Part shown: positions 59,237 through 64,000 of the stretch, one piece after another
Layout of the letters: every line of letters begins with the position of its first letter
Numbering within the stretch: position 1 is the first letter of the stretch
Assembly (NCBI GenBank): GCA_900316295.1
Contig: ONCJ01000011.1
Span: 30,235-94,234 of the forward strand
From: an uncultured Prevotella sp.
GTDB lineage: Bacteria > Bacteroidota > Bacteroidia > Bacteroidales > Bacteroidaceae
Direction of reading: 5' to 3'
DNA: 64,000 nucleotides
Program-made: the position numbers and the translations under genes
The notes under the pieces: model-generated
Database searches by the model: none
What the model saw: only the letters and a program-made list of their open reading frames with translations
Told to the model about the DNA's origin: nothing

Positions 59237-61249
59237 TCAGAACCTCCACTTCACCTGCACCTCTGCCTCTGTCATGCTCGAGTGGTCTATCCTCTGTAGT
59301 CCCTCTGAGATATGATCACGGTCAAAATACTTCGTGGTGCCGAGCTTGAGGATGGTGAGGAGGTGGGAGGAGAGAGAGGCACGTAGCATAAACGCATAAC
59401 GTATTCCCTTGCCATAAAAAGAGGGGAAACTAAAGGTGTTAAGTAGATTCTTCTCATAGGTATAGATGCGCGAGTTGTAACCATCGGTATGAAAATAACC
59501 AATGTTTGCATGACACTGTAACAGAGTGCGGAAGCTATACCCTACAGACTGACTCACCATCCACCCCATCTCGCTCGTCTTATATCTGTCATGGACGACA
59601 TCAGCCTGAGTCCCTAACAACCATCGGGCACCCTTCCATGCTACTGCCAGCCTGCCTCGTTGGGTAATATCGGCTATGAGGGCTGACTTATCGTCATTGT
59701 TTTTCTCTTTCGATTTAATACGATAACGCCCCATGATGGTAAGCGATCCTCTTGAGTAAGTTGCCGAAAGCTGATTGTCCCATACTGTCGACGACGCTCC
59801 TACGCCATAACGTTCGAATGGAAAGTGCACAATGTCTGTATACCCTGACAAGAGAAGATGCTTGCCTACCTGCCATTGTGCTCCGAGATAGAGCCCATTC
59901 TCATTCTGAACATCACCACCCTCACTGAAAGTTCTGCCATAAATAGTAGTGTACTTTTCCGAGAAATAGCGCTGCACCGCAACAAGCGAAAACTCCGATG
60001 ACAATTGCCAGTTAATGTTATTTATGGTAGCCATAGCATGATTATCGCTCAATGCCGTCTCGCCAAAGATGGAAAAGCGGGGACGCATGAACCCATAGTC
60101 TGCGCTTACGTTCCAGAAGCTGTCACCGACAGGTCGGTGTAGTCGGTAGCGCTGGGATTGGGATACATTATTTGGATCGGCTATTGGCTTCAGTTGGCGG
60201 TTGAAATGAGTATACACACCGCTCACTCCAACGTGCCACTCCTTGTGACGAAAGCTGATATTTGCTCCTGTTGCCAGCTGTCGGGTGTTGTTCTTCTTTG
60301 CCATTTCGAGCGGAGTACGATGGTAGCCGTCTGTAAGGATAGTCTGTACTGAACGGTTATCCTTACTTAGAGTAGCATCAATGGAGCGGTAAGAGAAAAA
60401 TCCAGTGAGGTCGAGTCCGCGTACCAGTTCCACCGTTGCGGCAGCTCCTTGCAGATAGCGGGCACTCGATCGCGAGCTGTACCCACGCAACATATTTGCG
60501 CTTCTACCAAGGGATGATAGCGTCATGTTCTTACCAAACCCCAAATCGGTGTTCATCACCAGTCCCATACCCATCTTCATACGGTAGCGACCTGCCACGA
60601 AGGATTTCAGCCTTCCAAGTTTCTTTACCTGGACATAGAATGAATAGTGGTCGTAACCCGCTCCATTGCCGTCGGTGAAGAATGGTTCACCGGCATCCTG
60701 CGCACCTATAAAACCCACCTTTAAGTATTCGCCATAGTTGAAAGTGTACTTCAATGAGTGGCGGTAGGGATAGCCCAGGTATCCGTTCTTGTCGCCACGA
60801 CGCTCATAGAATGGTATTTTTCCTGTTGCCAAGAACTCATGCTTACCATATTTGGCGATGGTCGACAGCTTGGGAAAACCCTTCTTCTCATCCTCTTTCA
60901 CGTAGACAAAGAATGTGAGCAGCTGGCGGTGTACGTAGTCAAGCGATTCTATCAGAGACAACTCGTTCAGGGTGCGCATGCCGTCATATTTGTATACATA
61001 GTCTATTATCTCCTCTATCTGTTGTTCTGACAGGAATGTTATCTGTTCAAGGTCTTCTCTCGTAGCACTATTCAGGTCTATTGGATTTGCTTCCAGATCG
61101 GTCAACACCTCCATCAGCTGCTCTGCGTCTGCTGACTCTATTTGCTCTATATCAAATATCTCATGTAGTAGCGGCTCCCACTCTGCCTGCTGGGCATGGA
61201 CAGGGATGGAGGCAAGTAGGAAGAACAGGCTCAGCCATACGTGTTTCAT
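59237..61249 (-). CDS. Secreted helix-hairpin-helix / beta-barrel outer-membrane protein
   Basis: 670 aa with a signal peptide (1-19, ending 'VHAQ'). Residues about 55-110 carry a ComEA-like helix-hairpin-helix ('NPIDLNSATREDLEQITFLS'). The remaining 520 residues are alternating polar/hydrophobic strands with a terminal Trp-x-Phe ('QVKWRF'), typical of an outer-membrane beta-barrel. The family is common in Bacteroidetes; DNA or protein binding by the HhH part is a guess. Confidence 0.83.
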   Translation of the reverse strand: MKHVWLSLFFLLASIPVHAQQAEWEPLLHEIFDIEQIESADAEQLMEVLTDLEANPIDLNSATREDLEQITFLSEQQIEEIIDYVYKYDGMRTLNELSLIESLDYVHRQLLTFFVYVKEDEKKGFPKLSTIAKYGKHEFLATGKIPFYERRGDKNGYLGYPYRHSLKYTFNYGEYLKVGFIGAQDAGEPFFTDGNGAGYDHYSFYVQVKKLGRLKSFVAGRYRMKMGMGLVMNTDLGFGKNMTLSSLGRSANMLRGYSSRSSARYLQGAAATVELVRGLDLTGFFSYRSIDATLSKDNRSVQTILTDGYHRTPLEMAKKNNTRQLATGANISFRHKEWHVGVSGVYTHFNRQLKPIADPNNVSQSQRYRLHRPVGDSFWNVSADYGFMRPRFSIFGETALSDNHAMATINNINWQLSSEFSLVAVQRYFSEKYTTIYGRTFSEGGDVQNENGLYLGAQWQVGKHLLLSGYTDIVHFPFERYGVGASSTVWDNQLSATYSRGSLTIMGRYRIKSKEKNNDDKSALIADITQRGRLAVAWKGARWLLGTQADVVHDRYKTSEMGWMVSQSVGYSFRTLLQCHANIGYFHTDGYNSRIYTYEKNLLNTFSFPSFYGKGIRYAFMLRASLSSHLLTILKLGTTKYFDRDHISEGLQRIDHSSMTEAEVQVKWRF

Positions 61250-61272
61250 ATCCTAATGATGTTTAACTTTTA

Positions 61273-61280
61273 CAAAAGTA
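61273..61280 (-). promoter_or_regulatory. -7 box for the HhH/barrel gene
   Basis: Minus-strand TACTTTTG (plus-strand CAAAAGTA), 23 bases before the start codon at 61249. Confidence 0.62.
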
Positions 61281-61325
61281 ATATATTATTATGGAACGCA
61301 CTGCGAGGGATGTGGTTTTTTTTCA

Positions 61326-61333
61326 TACTTTTG
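61326..61333 (+). promoter_or_regulatory. -7 box for the DUF4294 gene
   Basis: TACTTTTG at 61326-61333, ending 9 bases before the ATG at 61342. The mRNA leader would be about 2 bases. No clear -33 box. Confidence 0.55.
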
Positions 61334-61341
61334 CTGACGAT

Positions 61342-61980
61342 ATGCATATACGACCGTTTTTTACGACTACCCTGATCTGCCTGTGCTGCACCGCCATGGC
61401 GCAAAACAAGCAGGGGACACTGCCCGAAGACAGGGAGGTGGACATGGATAACCCGACGTTTGTACCGATGGTGAAGATTGGTAAGGCGGCATGGGAGGGG
61501 GACTCGATAATGTATGTGCAGACAAACAACGTGTATGTGTTCCCACAGAAGACTTTCAAGAACGCTAAGGAGAGACAGCAGTACTCACGACTGGTGTATA
61601 ACGTGAAGAAGGTGTTGCCGATAGCTAAGGAGGCGAGGGTGATGCTGCTGGAGACATACGAGTACCTGCAGACGCTGCCGAACAAGAAGGCGAAGGACGA
61701 ACACATGAAACTGGTGGAGAAGGACATCAAGGAGCGGTATACGCCAAGGATGAAGAAGCTGTCGCTGACACAAGGCAAGCTGCTGATAAAACTGATATAC
61801 CGTGAGTGTAACTCGTCGGCATATAGCACGATAAAGGCATTCCTCGGACCAGTACGCGCGGGCTTCTATCAGGCATTCGCCTGGACATTCGGAGCCAGCC
61901 TGGCAAAGGGGTACGACCCGAACGGCATCGACGCAGAAACGGAAAAGGTGGTACTACAGGTGGAAGCAGGACAGCTGTAA
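61342..61980 (+). CDS. DUF4294 protein (predicted exported)
   Basis: 212 aa with a signal peptide ('MHIRPFFTTTLICLCCTAMA'). The mature part is basic and helical and contains the family segment 'YVFPQKTFKNAKERQQYSRLV' near 70-90 and 'LIYRECNSSAY'. DUF4294 proteins are small periplasmic Bacteroidetes proteins without a known function. The ATG 61342 is used because the -7 box at 61326-61333 lies inside the longer open frame from 61291. Confidence 0.85.
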   Translation: MHIRPFFTTTLICLCCTAMAQNKQGTLPEDREVDMDNPTFVPMVKIGKAAWEGDSIMYVQTNNVYVFPQKTFKNAKERQQYSRLVYNVKKVLPIAKEARVMLLETYEYLQTLPNKKAKDEHMKLVEKDIKERYTPRMKKLSLTQGKLLIKLIYRECNSSAYSTIKAFLGPVRAGFYQAFAWTFGASLAKGYDPNGIDAETEKVVLQVEAGQL

Positions 61981-61990
61981 TCCGTAATTG

Positions 61991-63595
61991 TCAATTATCA
62001 ATTACCAACGCCTTCAGTACGATGTCGTCGTTCTCATTCCAACAACGGAAGAACTCGTTGGTGCCCCAGAGGTCACGAGCTACTTGTGCCTTCAGACTCT
62101 TTCGCAGATATGGTAGGGTGCGACTGAGCTCATCGTCATCCTTGGGTTGGATTTTTTGTTTTGTACCTTCGGTACGGATGGATTCGACGAGAGTCTCTGG
62201 GACCTGGTATTTTTGCTCGAATTCATCGAAGGTTTTATATTGCTTCTTTAGTTGCTTGCGGTTGTTGTCCACGTAGCGCAGGAGCTGATTGATGATGATG
62301 CTCTTGGCGTTGAGCTGACGATGGTAGCGAGTGTAACGCATGGTGTCGAGAGGTACGAACTCGTCGGGCATGATGCCGCCACCACCGTAGACGGGACGGT
62401 GGCGCTTGAGGGTGTAGACGAGGAGGGAGTCGGCAAAGTGGATGCTGTCACGACAGGTGAGCTCGCCATGACGCAGGCGCCGCTCTATGTCTTGCTGATA
62501 GTCTTTGAGGTCGCCCTTGGTATATGGCTTCTGTATGCAACGACCTGAGGGAGTGTAGTAGTGAGCCACGGTGAGGCGCATCTCGGAACCGTCGGGCAGC
62601 TCGATGGGGCGCTGGACAAGTCCCTTGCCAAAGGAGCGACGACCCACGATGGTGCCGCGGTCATGGTCTTGTATGGCTCCGGCGACAATCTCGGAGGCTG
62701 ACGCAGAGTATTCGTTGAGGAGGACGGTGACGGGGAGCTGGCGCAGACGACCGTCGCCACGGGCTCGGTATTCGTAGCGGCGCACGGCACGACCATCGGT
62801 GTATACTATCATGTCGCCATCGTCGAGAAACTCATTAGCTATCTGGACAGCACTCTCGAGGTAGCCCCCACCATTGTCTTGGAGGTCGAGGATGAGTCGG
62901 CGCATGCCCTGACCACTGAGGGAGTCTACGGCGTGCATGAACTCATCATAGGTCTTGGCTCCGAAATTCTCGAAACGGACATAGCCCACCTCGGGACGTA
63001 TCATATAGGCGGCGGTGAGGGAGAGGACGGGAATGCGGTCGCGCTTGACGATGAAGGTGAGAGGAGAAGACACTCCACGACGTACTACGCCGAGGCGCAC
63101 CTTGGTACCTTTCTTACCACGGAGACGCTTCATAATCTCGGAGCGCTCCATCTTCACTCCGGCAATGGCGGTGTCGTTGACGGTGACGATGCGGTCGCCG
63201 GCGATAATTCCAACCTTCTCGGAGGGTCCACCGAGGATGGGCTGTATGACTACGAGGGTGTCCTCAAGCATATTGAACTGTACGCCGATGCCTTCGAAGT
63301 CGCCCTGCAGGGGTTCGCGCATGGCCTTAGTCTCACGGGCATTGGTATAGGAGGAGTGAGGGTCGAGCTTCTCAAGCATACCACGGATGGCATCTTCAGC
63401 CAACCGAGCCTCATCGACGGAGTCGACATACAGGTTGGTTATCGCCATCTCAGCTACCTGCAACTTCCTAAGGGGGGAGTCGCCACCCAGGTTGAGACGT
63501 ATCTGCGCACCTGCCGTCAGGGCTCCCGTCATCATCATCACCACCAAGAGAGTCAGAGCCCTCATACCTTTGTCTATATTCATCATTTGTTTCAT
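61991..63595 (-). CDS. S41 family C-terminal processing protease
   Basis: 534 aa with an N-terminal membrane or signal segment. A PDZ domain (about 90-175) is followed by the peptidase core: catalytic Ser in 'NEYSASASEIVAGAIQDH' and Lys in 'RSFGKGLVQ'. Processes C-termini of envelope proteins in the periplasm. The start may be 63595, 63586 or 63583; all lie just downstream of the -7 box at 63609-63616. The gene converges on DUF4294 with an 11-base gap. Confidence 0.94.
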   Translation of the reverse strand: MKQMMNIDKGMRALTLLVVMMMTGALTAGAQIRLNLGGDSPLRKLQVAEMAITNLYVDSVDEARLAEDAIRGMLEKLDPHSSYTNARETKAMREPLQGDFEGIGVQFNMLEDTLVVIQPILGGPSEKVGIIAGDRIVTVNDTAIAGVKMERSEIMKRLRGKKGTKVRLGVVRRGVSSPLTFIVKRDRIPVLSLTAAYMIRPEVGYVRFENFGAKTYDEFMHAVDSLSGQGMRRLILDLQDNGGGYLESAVQIANEFLDDGDMIVYTDGRAVRRYEYRARGDGRLRQLPVTVLLNEYSASASEIVAGAIQDHDRGTIVGRRSFGKGLVQRPIELPDGSEMRLTVAHYYTPSGRCIQKPYTKGDLKDYQQDIERRLRHGELTCRDSIHFADSLLVYTLKRHRPVYGGGGIMPDEFVPLDTMRYTRYHRQLNAKSIIINQLLRYVDNNRKQLKKQYKTFDEFEQKYQVPETLVESIRTEGTKQKIQPKDDDELSRTLPYLRKSLKAQVARDLWGTNEFFRCWNENDDIVLKALVIDN

Positions 63596-63608
63596 CCTTA
63601 TGTTTGTG

Positions 63609-63616
63609 CAAAGGTA
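63609..63616 (-). promoter_or_regulatory. -7 box for the S41 protease
   Basis: Minus-strand TACCTTTG (plus-strand CAAAGGTA); the transcript would start near 63602, about 7 bases before the ATG. Confidence 0.6.
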
Positions 63617-63868
63617 TTGACATTATCTCTTCGCAGCAAATTATTAGCTGAAAAAATGAGTAAACACGAGAAAGAAAACATGTCACGAAGGTTGTCTTGC
63701 TGCTAAAATTATTCTTCTTGTCATAAAAACGAATATACCCCAAAGTTGAAAGGTACAAATAAGTGCAATTTGCGAATTGAAAAAGGTAGGGAAAAGAAAG
63801 GATGAGGTAACACTTTGAGGCAAAAAGAGGATTTCTTAGGCAGCTTTTATTCTTTTTCTTCAAAAAAG
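63617..63868. other. Intergenic sequence, no gene seen
   Basis: About 250 bases of AT-rich sequence between the S41 promoter and the last promoter in the window. A minus-strand frame crosses part of it but runs into the S41 gene. No repeat or terminator was recognised. Confidence 0.5.
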
Positions 63869-63900
63869 TTTGGCTATTCTAAATAAAAGCAGTACCTTTG
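63869..63900 (+). promoter_or_regulatory. Promoter for the gene at the right edge
   Basis: TTTG 63869-63872 and TACCTTTG 63893-63900, 20-base spacer. Confidence 0.7.
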
Positions 63901-63910
63901 TGCCACGAGA

Positions 63911-63960
63911 ACCCGCCAAGCCTCTTCACAATGCTTAAATCGGCGGGTCGTTTTGTTTTA
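63911..63960 (+). terminator. Leader hairpin with T-run (possible attenuator)
   Basis: ACCCGCC (63911-63917) and GGCGGGT (63942-63948) pair perfectly over 7 bp around a 24-base loop. CG and TTTTGTTTTA follow, ending two bases before the ATG. The hairpin lies at the very start of the predicted transcript, so it could end transcription early or mask the start codon region. Confidence 0.5.
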
Positions 63961-63962
63961 TT

Positions 63963-64000
63963 ATGGCACATTATACAAAGACATACTCATCACCAGCTCA
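63963..64000 (+). CDS. N-terminal codons of an unidentified protein (partial)
   Basis: ATG at 63963 opens 12 complete codons, 'MAHYTKTYSSPA', and leaves the window. The promoter and leader support a real start. The beginning recalls the N-termini of Bacteroidetes Abi-family (abortive infection) proteins, but 12 residues are far too few for an assignment. Confidence 0.45.
   Translation, partial: MAHYTKTYSSPA

Noticed and set aside
63468-63863. 131-aa minus-strand frame at the right side
   Set aside because: It runs through the S41 promoter and into the S41 gene in another frame; the sequence is not protein-like.
1-64000. Insertion sequence, prophage or CRISPR array
   Set aside because: No transposase, integrase, phage structural gene or regularly spaced repeat with unique spacers; the tandem arrays have no spacers.

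Overview
The window is one continuous stretch of chromosome from a Bacteroidales bacterium, most likely Prevotella or a close relative. Evidence for this: many Bacteroidetes-type promoters (-7 box TAnnTTTG, often with TTTG or TTG 19-21 bases upstream); almost no Shine-Dalgarno motifs; a hybrid two-component regulator; secreted proteins ending in short 'GIYI..GKK..R' tails; an S46 dipeptidyl-peptidase; DUF3857 and DUF4294 proteins. No rRNA, tRNA, CRISPR array, transposase or phage gene was seen.

Layout. 1-9.7 kb is a glycan-degradation region: a partial secreted protein, a GH5 beta-mannanase broken by a one-base frameshift, a hybrid two-component regulator, a large secreted protein sharing the mannanase's N-terminal module, and an 83-aa companion. 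9.9-31 kb is mostly housekeeping: dapB-lepB-wbqC, a PfkB kinase, a flavodiiron protein, a LOG protein, a DEAD-box helicase, a lipoprotein, a flippase with an S46 peptidase, a Na/Pi cotransporter, a beta-helix protein, a hemolysin III protein, a CbxX-type AAA ATPase and RNase R. 31.3-34.6 kb carries an epimerase, a PAP2 phosphatase and miaB.

35-55 kb is a surface-glycan island. The plus-strand operon (35.1-41.6 kb) encodes an MsbA-like ABC exporter, a lipid A acyltransferase, a WaaP-like kinase and three glycosyltransferases, one a GT10 fucosyltransferase. Convergent to it is a complete 2-aminoethylphosphonate operon (46.8-41.7 kb): PEP mutase, phosphonopyruvate decarboxylase, AEP transaminase, an NTP transferase and a LicD transferase. 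Together these could make phosphonate, activate it with CTP and attach it to a glycan. A DUF4160/DUF2442-HTH pair, another GT2, another WaaP-like kinase, a sialidase-like protein, butyrate kinase and phosphotransbutyrylase, a second LicD and UDP-galactopyranose mutase follow. 55-64 kb holds two DUF3857 proteins, an HhH/beta-barrel protein, a DUF4294 protein, an S41 protease and the first codons of a gene running off the window.

The most unusual signal is not a gene. At least nine short tandem arrays of unrelated sequence share a seven-base period, and two more share a nine-base period. They sit at stop and start codons or in protein linkers, and several show an A-A-B (21-base) higher-order order. 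They supply one start codon, touch others, and encode a heptapeptide repeat in the helicase. Other candidates are a structured leader near 49.5 kb, a duplicated phosphonate-operon promoter, and predicted near-leaderless mRNAs.
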